Assembly (NCBI GenBank): GCA_016873575.1
Contig: VGWY01000081.1
Coordinates: forward strand, 1 to 10,509
DNA: 10,509 bases
Reading direction: 5' to 3'
Origin: Nitrospira sp.
Lineage (GTDB): Bacteria > Nitrospirota > Thermodesulfovibrionia > Thermodesulfovibrionales > SM23-35
Positions 1 through 6,400 of the stretch are shown piece after piece. Positions within the stretch are counted from its first letter, which is position 1; each line of letters opens with the position of its first letter. The notes below the pieces were generated by a model. The model was not told the origin of the DNA. It saw nothing but the letters and a program-made list of their open reading frames with translations, and ran no database searches. A program made the translations under genes and the position numbers.

Positions 1-125
1 GAGACAACGTAACTCTGACGGTAGAGCTGATATCACCGATAGCAATGGAGAAGGAGTTACGGTTTGCAATCAGGGAAGGCGGAAGAACTGTCGGCGCTGG
101 TGTCGTTACCGAGATACTGGAGTAA
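1..125 (+). CDS. tuf: Elongation factor Tu, C-terminal end (partial, left edge)
   Basis: The first full codon is at position 3 and the frame runs 40 codons to the TAA at 123-125. The visible residues are the last part of EF-Tu domain 3, including ELRFAIREGGRTVGAGVV followed by TEILE, which matches the family C-terminus almost residue for residue. EF-Tu is the cytoplasmic GTPase that carries aminoacyl-tRNA to the ribosomal A site. The GTP-binding domain lies outside the window. The GGAG at 119-122, inside the last codons, is well placed as ribosome binding site for rpmG, so the two genes are probably translationally coupled. A tuf copy just upstream of secE-nusG-rplKAJL-rpoBC is the common ancestral arrangement. 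Confidence 0.96.
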   Translation, partial: DNVTLTVELISPIAMEKELRFAIREGGRTVGAGVVTEILE

Positions 126-131
126 AAGACT

Positions 132-284
132 ATGAGAGATATATTTTTGTTCCAATGTACAGAGTGTAAGAACAGAAACTATTCAAGTATGAAGAACAAA
201 AAGAATACACCTGACAAGCTTCAGTTAAAAAAGTATTGCAGGCATTGCAGGCGTCATACATTACATAAGGAGGTAAAGGCATAG
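132..284 (+). CDS. rpmG: 50S ribosomal protein L33, zinc-ribbon (C+) form
   Basis: This 50-residue protein reads MRDIFLFQCTECKNRNY then KNKKNTPDKLQLKKYC, typical of L33 in the large ribosomal subunit. Four cysteines (C9, C12, C36, C39) form two CxxC pairs, so this is the zinc-binding form rather than the cysteine-free form made under zinc limitation in some bacteria. The ATG at 132 lies 9 nt after GGAG at 119-122 within the end of tuf, and the family's start fits exactly. The gap to tuf is 6 nt. The stop codon TAG (282-284) shares its last two bases with the 5' end of the tRNA-Trp gene, which is unusual: processing of the tRNA would cut inside this stop codon. Confidence 0.96.
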   Translation: MRDIFLFQCTECKNRNYSSMKNKKNTPDKLQLKKYCRHCRRHTLHKEVKA

Positions 285-359
285 GCCAGTAGCTCTAACG
301 GCTAGAGCATCGGACTCCAAATCCGAGGGTTGGGGGTTCAAATCCCTCCTGGCCTGCCA
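283..359 (+). tRNA. trnW: tRNA-Trp (anticodon CCA), CCA end encoded
   Basis: A full cloverleaf can be drawn. The 7-bp acceptor stem is AGGCCAG (283-289) with CTGGCCT (349-355). The D stem is GCTC (292-295) with GAGC (305-308). The anticodon stem is TCGGA (310-314) with TCCGA (322-326) around loop CTCCAAA (315-321), anticodon CCA at 317-319. The T stem is GGGGG (332-336) with CCCTC (344-348, one G-T pair) around TTCAAAT. G356 is the discriminator and CCA (357-359) is encoded. Trp tRNAs commonly start AGG and end CCTG-CCA, as here. The D loop is 9 nt and starts with T where A14 is usual. The gene sits inside the transcription unit between rpmG and secE. Confidence 0.97.
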
Positions 360-363
360 CTTA

Positions 364-406
364 TCAGTTAAAAGTTATGAGTAAAAACTTGGAAATATTA
401 ACTGAT
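364..406 (+). repeat. Heptamer-phased inverted repeat, copy A (tRNA-Trp / secE spacer)
   Basis: The left arm has three 7-bp-phased units, GTTAAAA (367-373), GTTATGA (374-380) and GTAAAAA (381-387), preceded by TCA. The right arm carries TTAACTGAT (398-406), a perfect complement of ATCAGTTAA (363-371). AAGTT (372-376) can also pair with AACTT (386-390), giving a nested hairpin with a 7-nt bulge on the 3' side. No T-run follows, so it is not an intrinsic terminator. This is the most degenerate of the four copies, and its membership in the family rests on the shared 7-bp phase and palindromic layout. Confidence 0.55.
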
Positions 407-423
407 TACAATAAAGAAATATT

Positions 424-609
424 ATGCTAAATAAAGTTAAGGAATTTTTCAGGGAAGTAAAGGGTGAGATGAAGAAAGTGGTGTTCCCTTCAAGGGACGA
501 GCTTATTGGTTCGACTTGGGTTGTCATTATTACAGTCCTTATTGTTTCAGTATTCCTGGGGATTGTTGATCTCGGCCTTTCAAAGATAGTCGGGATAGCA
601 TTAAGGTAA
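424..609 (+). CDS. secE: Preprotein translocase subunit SecE (short form)
   Basis: This 61-residue protein is the size of the single-span SecE found in most bacteria. SecE clamps SecY in the SecYEG inner-membrane protein-export channel. Residues 1-29 form the amphipathic cytoplasmic part, including the conserved stretch EVKGEMKKVVFPSRDEL (11-27). The usual KKV-x-WP has F21 in place of tryptophan. Residues about 32-50 form one hydrophobic membrane segment. ATG 424 is the only reasonable start because TAA lies in frame at 412-414. No clear Shine-Dalgarno sequence precedes it, unlike its neighbours. It is 4 nt from nusG, the classic secE-nusG pair, and AAGG (603-606) near its end serves nusG. 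Confidence 0.96.
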   Translation: MLNKVKEFFREVKGEMKKVVFPSRDELIGSTWVVIITVLIVSVFLGIVDLGLSKIVGIALR

Positions 610-613
610 GACC

Positions 614-1138
614 ATGGGAAGAAATTGGTATGTAGTACACACATATTCAGGTTTTGAAGAGAAGGTAAAGCTTACCATAGAAGATAAGAAGGATAAAAAG
701 GGACTTCAGGACAAAATAGCACGGATTCTTATACCAACGGAAAAGGTTATAGAAGTAAGGGGAGGTAAAAAGAAAGAAAGCGATAGGAAGTTTTATCCTG
801 GATATATTCTGGTCGAGATGGAAATGGATGATGAGACATGGCATTTTATAAGGAACACGCCGCGTGTAACAGGATTTATTGGAGGAACAAATCCTGTCCC
901 TCTTCCAGATGAAGAGGTTGCAGTTATTCTCCAGCAGATAGAAAAGGGACCTGTGTCTCAGGTGAGAACCCAGTTCAGAAAAGGTGAGGGTGTCAGAATT
1001 ATTGATGGTCCATTTGCTAATTTTCTTGGAACCGTCGAAGATGTTGACATAGAACATGGAAGGCTTAGTGTCATGGTGAGTATATTTGGCAGACAGACAC
1101 CTGTCGAGCTTAATTTCTTTCAGGCAGAAAAGGCATGA
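614..1138 (+). CDS. nusG: Transcription termination/antitermination protein NusG
   Basis: The 174-residue protein has the normal two-domain layout. An N-terminal NGN domain (about 4-105, starting NWYVVHTYSGFEEKV and including RKFYPGYILVEM) binds the RNA polymerase clamp. A C-terminal KOW domain (about 123-174, KGEGVRIIDGPFANFLGTV) contacts Rho or ribosomal protein S10. NusG increases elongation processivity and couples transcription to translation. Start ATG 614 follows AAGG at 603-606 with 7-nt spacing and lies 4 nt after the secE stop. The length and absence of inserts match the general housekeeping NusG rather than a specialised paralogue. A repeat-filled spacer of 81 nt follows. Confidence 0.98.
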   Translation: MGRNWYVVHTYSGFEEKVKLTIEDKKDKKGLQDKIARILIPTEKVIEVRGGKKKESDRKFYPGYILVEMEMDDETWHFIRNTPRVTGFIGGTNPVPLPDEEVAVILQQIEKGPVSQVRTQFRKGEGVRIIDGPFANFLGTVEDVDIEHGRLSVMVSIFGRQTPVELNFFQAEKA

Positions 1139-1204
1139 TTAGTAAGCAGTTAGCAGGCGGCAGTTAGGAACTGAAGGAAATAAGAACTAACTGCTAATAG
1201 CTTA
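1139..1204 (+). repeat. Heptamer-phased inverted repeat, copy B (nusG / rplK spacer)
   Basis: The left arm reads in exact 7-bp steps: GCAGTTA (1146-1152), GCAGGCG (1153-1159), GCAGTTA (1160-1166). In the frame shared by the family these are GTTAGCA (1149-1155), a diverged unit, and GTTAGGA (1163-1169). The right arm has CTAACTGCT (1187-1195), a perfect complement of AGCAGTTAG (1145-1153), then a second degenerate unit to 1204. GCAGTTAG (1160-1167) can pair with the same right arm, so alternative hairpins exist. It starts right after the nusG stop and ends 1 nt before the AAGGAG of rplK. No T-run follows. Confidence 0.7.
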
Positions 1205-1219
1205 AAAGGAGAGATTTAA

Positions 1220-1651
1220 ATGGCGAAGAAGAAGGAAGTAATTGCTCAGGTTAAACTTCAGATACCAGCGGGAAAGGCAAATCCTGCACCGCCTGTCGGG
1301 CCGGCACTTGGTCCCCATGGTGTGAATATCATGGAGTTCTGTAAGGCATTTAATGCCCAGACTCAGGCACTTGGAGACACTGTGGTGCCAGTTGTATTAA
1401 CGGTGTATGCTGACAGGTCATTTACATTTATAACAAAAACACCTCCTGCTTCAGAGCTCCTGAAAAAGGCAGCCGGTATCATAAAGGGTTCGAGTATACC
1501 AAACAAGGATAAGGTTGGCAGGATTACATCAGCGCAGGTGAGAGAAATAGCCCAAAAAAAGCTTCCGGATCTGAATGCTTACTCTGTGGATGAAGCGATA
1601 AACATAATAAAAGGCACAGCGAGAAGCATGGGAGTAGAAATAATAGATTGA
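1220..1651 (+). CDS. rplK: 50S ribosomal protein L11
   Basis: The 143-residue protein is a normal full-length L11, part of the GTPase-associated centre of the 50S subunit. The N-terminal domain (about 1-70) includes AKKKEV, in a lysine-rich region that PrmA methylates in other bacteria, and the proline-rich PAPPVGPALGPHGVNI, which forms part of the thiostrepton site. The C-terminal domain (about 75-143) binds 23S rRNA and shows RITSAQVREIAQKKLPDL. AAGGAG at 1206-1211 precedes ATG 1220. rplA follows after 10 nt, the usual L11-L1 pair. In well-studied bacteria L1 represses this pair by binding the rplK leader; here that leader is largely occupied by repeat copy B. Confidence 0.98.
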   Translation: MAKKKEVIAQVKLQIPAGKANPAPPVGPALGPHGVNIMEFCKAFNAQTQALGDTVVPVVLTVYADRSFTFITKTPPASELLKKAAGIIKGSSIPNKDKVGRITSAQVREIAQKKLPDLNAYSVDEAINIIKGTARSMGVEIID

Positions 1652-1661
1652 AGAGGGAGAG

Positions 1662-2354
1662 ATGGGTAAAAAAATAACAGCAGCTATGGAAAAGATTGAA
1701 AAGGGAAAGGAATACGCACTTGAAGAGGCAATTAGCCTCTTAAAGGAATCTGCATTTGCGAAGTTTGACGAGACTGTTGATCTTGCACTAAATCTCGGAG
1801 TGGATCCGAGGAAATCAGAACAGATGGTCAGGGGTACGGTTGTTCTTCCACACGGGATGGGGAAAAAGGTGAGAGTCCTGGTTTTTGCAAAAGGGGAGAA
1901 GGAAAGGGAGGCATTAGACGCAGGCGCAGATTTTGTGGGTGCAGAAGACCTGGTTGAGAAGATTACCAAGGGTTGGCTTGATTTTGATAAGGCTGTTGCA
2001 ACCCCTGATATTATGGGCATAGTAGGAAAGCTCGGGAAGATACTCGGTCCACGAGGACTTATGCCGAACCCGAAACTTGGTACTGTAACCTTTGATATAG
2101 CAAGAGCCGTTAGAGAGATAAAGGCAGGGAAGGTAGAATATAAGGCTGAAAAAGCAGGGATCGTGCACGTCCCAATTGGAAAGGTCTCATTTGATACCCA
2201 GAGGCTCCTTGATAATGCCAAAGTAGTAATTGAATCAATTATAAAGGCAAAACCTGCAACAAGCAAAGGCAGGTATCTGAGGAAGGTATCGATTTCATCA
2301 ACAATGGGACCAGGGATAACTGTTGATATCGCATCTCTGGGAAAGGGGGTATAA
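1662..2354 (+). CDS. rplA: 50S ribosomal protein L1
   Basis: The 230-residue protein is a complete L1 with the family signature VGKLGKILGPRGLMPNPKLG at 121-140 in domain II and conserved flanks (FDETVDLALNLGVDPRKS, near 35-52). L1 forms the mobile L1 stalk of the 50S subunit, helps release deacylated tRNA from the E site, and in many bacteria represses its own mRNA. ATG 1662 lies 10 nt after the rplK stop with a purine-rich GAGGGAGAG in between. The last codons carry AAAGGGGG (2342-2349), which doubles as the ribosome binding site of rplJ. The stop TAA (2352-2354) is one base before the proposed rplJ start. Confidence 0.98.
   Translation: MGKKITAAMEKIEKGKEYALEEAISLLKESAFAKFDETVDLALNLGVDPRKSEQMVRGTVVLPHGMGKKVRVLVFAKGEKEREALDAGADFVGAEDLVEKITKGWLDFDKAVATPDIMGIVGKLGKILGPRGLMPNPKLGTVTFDIARAVREIKAGKVEYKAEKAGIVHVPIGKVSFDTQRLLDNAKVVIESIIKAKPATSKGRYLRKVSISSTMGPGITVDIASLGKGV
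2345..2349 (+). promoter_or_regulatory. G-rich ribosome binding site for rplJ, inside the end of rplA
   Basis: Five G residues preceded by AAA are followed by TATAAA (2350-2355) and then CTG. Spacing of 6 nt is good for a Shine-Dalgarno site, and a run of G can pair with the anti-Shine-Dalgarno CCUCC using one G-U pair. This site favours the CTG at 2356 over the upstream TTG at 2323 as rplJ start. Confidence 0.6.
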
Positions 2355-2355
2355 A

Positions 2356-2874
2356 CTGAAAAGGGAAGAAAAGGGACAGGTTTTAACAGAATTAAAAAAC
2401 AAGTTTGATAGAGCAACGGCAATAATCCTTACTGATTACAGGGGGTTGACAGTTGCCGAGATTTCAGAGTTACGGAGGATGCTGAAAGCAGGCAACCTTG
2501 AGTATAAGGTTGTGAAAAACACCCTTGCCAGGATTGTGTCACAGAACACGTCTATTTCGGCAGCGAAAGACTCTTTTAAGGGTCCTGTCGGCATAGCAAT
2601 CAGTTATGATGACCCTGTGCTCGTAGCAAAAAAGGTGCTTGAGTACTCAAAAAAGCATGATAAGCTTAAAGTCAGCAGTGGTATTGTTGAGGGCAAGGTA
2701 TGTACCGTAGATGATATAAAGGCTATCGCTGAACTACCACCCATGAAGGTATTGTTATCCATGTTTGCAGGTGTTCTTCAGGCACCTCTCAGCAAATTGG
2801 CTGGTGCATTGAATGCAACGATAAGTAGTTGTGCTTATGCAATAGAATCACTTAGAAATAAACGTGAGGCGTGA
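2356..2874 (+). CDS. rplJ: 50S ribosomal protein L10, apparent CTG start
   Basis: Read from CTG 2356 the protein has 172 residues. An N-terminal rRNA- and L11-binding domain includes EEKGQVLTELKNKF (4-17), DYRGLTVAEISELR (27-40) and EYKVVKNTLAR (49-59). A C-terminal helix (about 138-170) is the part that holds L7/L12 dimers. L10 is the base of the ribosomal L7/L12 stalk. No ATG or GTG exists near the N-terminus. An in-frame TTG at 2323 would add 11 residues (ISHLWERGYKL) that overlap rplA and do not resemble L10, whereas the family begins within a few residues of EEK. The CTG also has the better binding site. The 3' end (CGT GAG GCG TGA) lies inside repeat copy C. Identity is certain; the exact start is not. 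Confidence 0.93.
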   Translation: MKREEKGQVLTELKNKFDRATAIILTDYRGLTVAEISELRRMLKAGNLEYKVVKNTLARIVSQNTSISAAKDSFKGPVGIAISYDDPVLVAKKVLEYSKKHDKLKVSSGIVEGKVCTVDDIKAIAELPPMKVLLSMFAGVLQAPLSKLAGALNATISSCAYAIESLRNKREA

Positions 2875-2938
2875 GTGGTAAGGCGCAAGGAGACAAAAAA
2901 TCTCTCAAGCGCCTTACGCTTTACGCCTAACGTGATAA
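2864..2938 (+). repeat. Heptamer-phased inverted repeat, copy C (rplJ end / rplL spacer)
   Basis: The left arm has four in-phase units: GTGAGGC (2864-2870), GTGAGTG (2871-2877), GTAAGGC (2878-2884), GCAAGGA (2885-2891). The right arm has GCCTTAC (2911-2917), GCTTTAC (2918-2924) and GCCTAAC (2925-2931). The core stem is perfect for 9 bp, GTAAGGCGC (2878-2886) with GCGCCTTAC (2909-2917), and can continue with GAGA (2890-2893) and TCTC (2901-2904) closing a 7-nt loop. The first two units overlap the last codons and stop of rplJ. The right arm is followed by A-rich sequence and the rplL binding site, not by T residues, so it is not a terminator for the + strand. Confidence 0.8.
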
Positions 2939-2942
2939 AAAA

Positions 2943-2948
2943 AGGAGG
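2943..2948 (+). promoter_or_regulatory. Perfect consensus ribosome binding site of rplL
   Basis: AGGAGG lies 8 nt before ATG 2957 within an A-rich context. It is the strongest Shine-Dalgarno sequence in the window, in keeping with the need for several L7/L12 copies per ribosome against one L10. Confidence 0.85.
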
Positions 2949-2956
2949 ATAGAGAA

Positions 2957-3343
2957 ATGGCTGTTACAAAAGAACAGGTGTTTGAATTTATTGATAACAT
3001 GACCGTGCTTGATATGTCAAAGTTTATCAAAGAGTTCGAGGAAAGATACGGGGTGACTGCTGCGGCACCGGTTGCTGTCGCTGCTGTACCGGGAGCTGCT
3101 GCTGGAGTGGCTGCAGCAGAGGCTGAAGAGAAGACAAGCTTTGATGTCATTCTCGCTGCTGCTGGTGAAAAGAAGATACAGGTCATTAAGGTTGTAAGGG
3201 AACTTACCAGTCTCGGACTCAAAGAGGCCAAAGACCTTGTAGATGGAGCACCAAAACCTGTTAAGACCGGTGTCTCCAAAGAAGAGGCTGAATCAGTCAA
3301 GGCAAAGCTTGAAGAACAGGGTGCAACAGTAGAAGTAAAGTAA
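2957..3343 (+). CDS. rplL: 50S ribosomal protein L7/L12
   Basis: The 128-residue protein has the standard layout. The N-terminal dimerisation and L10-binding helices span 1-31. An alanine/glycine/proline-rich hinge spans about 32-58 (VTAAAPVAVAAVPGAAAG). The C-terminal domain (59-128) recruits translation GTPases and carries the conserved helix KIQVIKVVRELTSLGLKEAK (73-92) and DLVDGAPKPVK. It is the only ribosomal protein present in multiple copies per ribosome. The gene is flanked on both sides by a heptamer-phased inverted repeat (copies C and D), so its mRNA segment lies between two potential hairpins. Confidence 0.98.
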   Translation: MAVTKEQVFEFIDNMTVLDMSKFIKEFEERYGVTAAAPVAVAAVPGAAAGVAAAEAEEKTSFDVILAAAGEKKIQVIKVVRELTSLGLKEAKDLVDGAPKPVKTGVSKEEAESVKAKLEEQGATVEVK

Positions 3344-3346
3344 TGA

Positions 3347-3422
3347 CGTTAGGTGTAAGGTGTAAGGGGTAAGGAGATAAAAAGGTCGCCTAACGCCTTA
3401 CGATTTACGCTTCACGATTTTA
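3347..3422 (+). repeat. Heptamer-phased inverted repeat, copy D (rplL / rpoB spacer)
   Basis: This is the most regular copy. Left arm: GTTAGGT (3348-3354), GTAAGGT (3355-3361), GTAAGGG (3362-3368), GTAAGGA (3369-3375). Right arm: GCCTAAC (3388-3394), GCCTTAC (3395-3401), GATTTAC (3402-3408), GCTTCAC (3409-3415), then GATTTTA. Each left-arm unit can pair with several right-arm units with about one mismatch, so slipped hairpins in several registers are possible. The longest single perfect pairings are 6 bp (GTTAGG with CCTAAC, GTAAGG with CCTTAC). It begins 3 nt after the rplL stop and ends just before the AAGGAG of rpoB. In E. coli this spacer holds an attenuator and RNase III site; whether that applies here is unknown. 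Confidence 0.82.
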
Positions 3423-3435
3423 AAAAAGGAGAAAA

Positions 3436-6400
3436 ATGGCAAGAACTCTTAGAGAAAGAGTAAATTTTGGTAAGGTCCCTCAGTTCCTTGAAGTTCCGAA
3501 CCTTATTGATATTCAGAAAAGGTCCTACGGGAAATTTTTACAGAGAGAAATTCCTCTTGACAAGAGGGAAGAATTTGGACTGCAAGCAGCGTTTCTGAGT
3601 GTATTCCCAATATCAGATTACAACGAAACAGCGTCTATAGAGTTTTTAGGTTATATCGTAGGGGAGCCGAAATTTAGTGTTCGGGACTGCCTTCAGAAGG
3701 GGATCACGTATGCAGCACCCCTTAAAATTAAGGTGAAACTTAATCTATGGGAATTTGAACAAAAGGGAAACAAGAAGCTCAAGGAATCGAGAGAAGAGGA
3801 TGTCTATATTGGTGAGATGCCATTAATGACTGATGTGGGAACCTTTGTTATCAATGGGACAGAACGTGTTGTCGTCAGTCAGCTTCATCGTTCACCAGGT
3901 GTTTTCTTCAGTCATGATAAAGGCAAGACACATGCCAGTGGAAGGCTTCTGTATTCTGCAAGGGTAATTCCTTCAAGGGGTTCGTGGCTTGATTTTGAAT
4001 TCGACACAAAAGATATCCTGTATGTCAGGATAGACAGGAGGAAAAAGCTCCCTGCAACAATAGTCCTCAAGGCCCTTGGTTATTCGAATGAAGACCTTTT
4101 GAAGATTTTCTATCCAGTAGAGGTAATCACGATAGATGGCAATAAATTTACACGTCCTGTGAGTGAAGTCCTTGTAGGGCTGAAGTCTAACGTGAACATC
4201 ATTGCTCCTGACACAAAAGAGGTGATAGTTAAGGAAGGGAGCAAGATCACAAAGGGTGCCACCAAAAAGATGGAGACATCTGGCATCAAAGCAATACCTA
4301 TATCGAAGGAGGAAATACTTCGCAGGGTTACTCTGAAAGATATTATTGATCCGTCTACTGGAGAGGTAATACTTGAGGGTAACGAGGTTGTGCATGAAGA
4401 TGCCTTTAACAGGATTATTGCCCTCAAGATTAATTCACTCAGCCTTCTTTTTATAGACGATGTCCATTTCCTGCCTTCACTCAGGGAGACATTGTTGACA
4501 GACAAGGTGAATACACAGGAGAAGGCACTTACTGAAATATACAAAAAATTGAGACCTGGGGAGCCACCAACCCTAGATGCAGCAAAAGATCTGTTCAATG
4601 GATTATTTTTCGATCCGAAAAGATATGATCTTTCACCTGTTGGCAGGTTGAAAATAGATAAACGGCTCGATATTGATATCCCATTGGGGAAAAGGGTACT
4701 GACTGATAAAGACATTATAGAAATAGTGAAGTATCTTTTGGCGCTCAGAACCGGTAAAGGCGAAGTTGATGACATTGATCACCTTGGGAACAGAAGGATC
4801 AGAGGGGTTGGAGAGTTGCTCGAAAACCAGTTCAGAATAGGGCTTGTCAGGATGGAGCGGGCAGTAAAGGAAAAGATGAGCCTCGCAGAGCTTGAGATAG
4901 CGATGCCACATGATTTAATAAATGCTAAGCCTGTTATGGCTGCTGTAAGGGAATTTTTTGGTTCAAGCCAGCTTAGCCAGTTTATGGACCAGACGAACCC
5001 ACTTTCAGAGATCACACATAAGAGAAGGCTTTCTGCCCTTGGACCGGGGGGTCTTACGCGTGAGAGAGCTGGGTTTGAAGTGAGAGACGTACACCCGACA
5101 CACTACGGAAGAATATGTCCCATAGAAACACCTGAAGGGCCAAATATAGGACTCATTACATCACTTGCAACATATGCAAGGGTAAATGATTTTGGATTTA
5201 TAGAAGTGCCGTACAGAAAGGTTATAAATGGTAAGGTTACAGAAAAAATAGAATTTCTCTCTGCGATAGAAGGTGAAAAATTCATTATAGCTGAGGCAAC
5301 GTCACCTATTGATAAAAGGGGGAATCTGATAGGAGAGGCAGTTTCTGCAAGGGTTGGAGGCGATTTCAGAATGGTATCTCCTCAGGAAGTGCATTATATG
5401 GATGTGTCTCCAAAACAGATAGTTGGAGTTTCAGCCTCTCTTATACCTTTCCTCGAGAATGATGATGCAAACAGGGCATTAATGGGTTCGAATATGCAAA
5501 GACAGGCAGTCCCATTGTTACAATCAGAGGCTCCAACTGTGGGGACAGGTATGGAATATGTTGCAGCAAGGGATTCGGGTGCACTTGTACTTGCAAAACG
5601 AGGGGGGGTTATCGAGAGTGTTGATGCAACGAGGATTGTTGTCAGGACTTCAGAAAATGGGGGTAGTGTTGATATCTATACTCTTATAAAATTCCAGAGA
5701 TCGAACCAGGCAACCAGCATTAACCAGAAGCCTCTCGTGAATGTTGGTGATATTGTAAAAAAAGGTGATGTACTTGCTGATGGTCCTTCTACTGACCATG
5801 GAGAGCTTGCCCTCGGAAAGAATGTCATGGTCGCTTTTATGCCGTGGGGTGGATATAACTTTGAAGATGCAATTCTTCTTAGCGAAAGACTTGTAAAGGA
5901 AGATGTGTTTACATCCGTACACATCGAGGAACTTGAAATAGAGTCAAGAGAAACAAAACTCGGGCCGGAAGAAATCACACGGGATATCCCGAATGTTGGG
6001 GAAGAAGCCCTGAAGGATCTTGATGAAAGCGGTATAGTCAGGATCGGTGCAGAGGTAGTCCCGGGTGATATCCTTGTGGGGAAGGTTACACCGAAAGGTG
6101 AAACACAACTTACCCCAGAAGAAAAACTCCTGAGAGCAATATTCGGAGAGAAGGCAGAGGAGGTCAAGGAAAGCTCACTGTATGTGCCTCCAGGAATAGA
6201 GGGAACAGTAGTTGATGTGAGGATATTCTCACGAAAAGGAACAGATAAGGATGAAAGGGCTAAGAGTATAGAGGAAGATGACATCCAGAGACTGCAACGG
6301 GATTTTGAAGAAGAGGTGAAGATTATAAAGGAAGAAAAGTTCAGGAAGATAAGGGAACTTCTTACTGGTCAGACCGTATCGGATGATGTCAAGTCACCAA

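Noticed and set aside
363..406. Hairpin after tRNA-Trp as an intrinsic terminator
   Set aside because: The stem is AT-rich and interrupted, and no T-run follows; the same holds for the other three spacer palindromes.
384..412. Possible promoter ahead of secE, -10-like TACAAT at 407-412
   Set aside because: The hexamer 17 bp upstream (AAAACT) does not resemble TTGACA, and such a -10 is common by chance in AT-rich spacers.
1555..1561. A AAA AAG slippery heptamer in zero frame of rplK
   Set aside because: It encodes the conserved KK of L11, the shifted frame stops after about ten codons, and no clear stimulatory structure or internal Shine-Dalgarno sequence was seen.
1529..2422. Long antisense open frame of 297 codons opposite rplK-rplA-rplJ
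   Set aside because: It is a shadow of three certain ribosomal protein genes, has no recognisable domain, and its composition is what reversed codons of these genes give.
2446..2451. TTGACA inside rplJ as an internal promoter -35
   Set aside because: No TATAAT-like hexamer lies 15-19 bp downstream, and the bases encode the conserved GLT of L10.
2864..2938. Insertion sequence or MITE with target duplication
   Set aside because: No terminal direct repeats or transposase remnants could be identified, and copies share a period rather than a fixed sequence, so a transposon-derived origin is not supported.
3347..3415. CRISPR array or telomere-like repeat (TTAGG units)
   Set aside because: Units are 7 bp with no spacers between them, arranged as two opposed arms; resemblance to telomeric TTAGG is only a short-motif coincidence.
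5602..5608. Run of seven G in rpoB as a frameshift or sequencing error
   Set aside because: The frame continues without break through conserved beta sequence on both sides (KRGGVIES), so the run length is correct.
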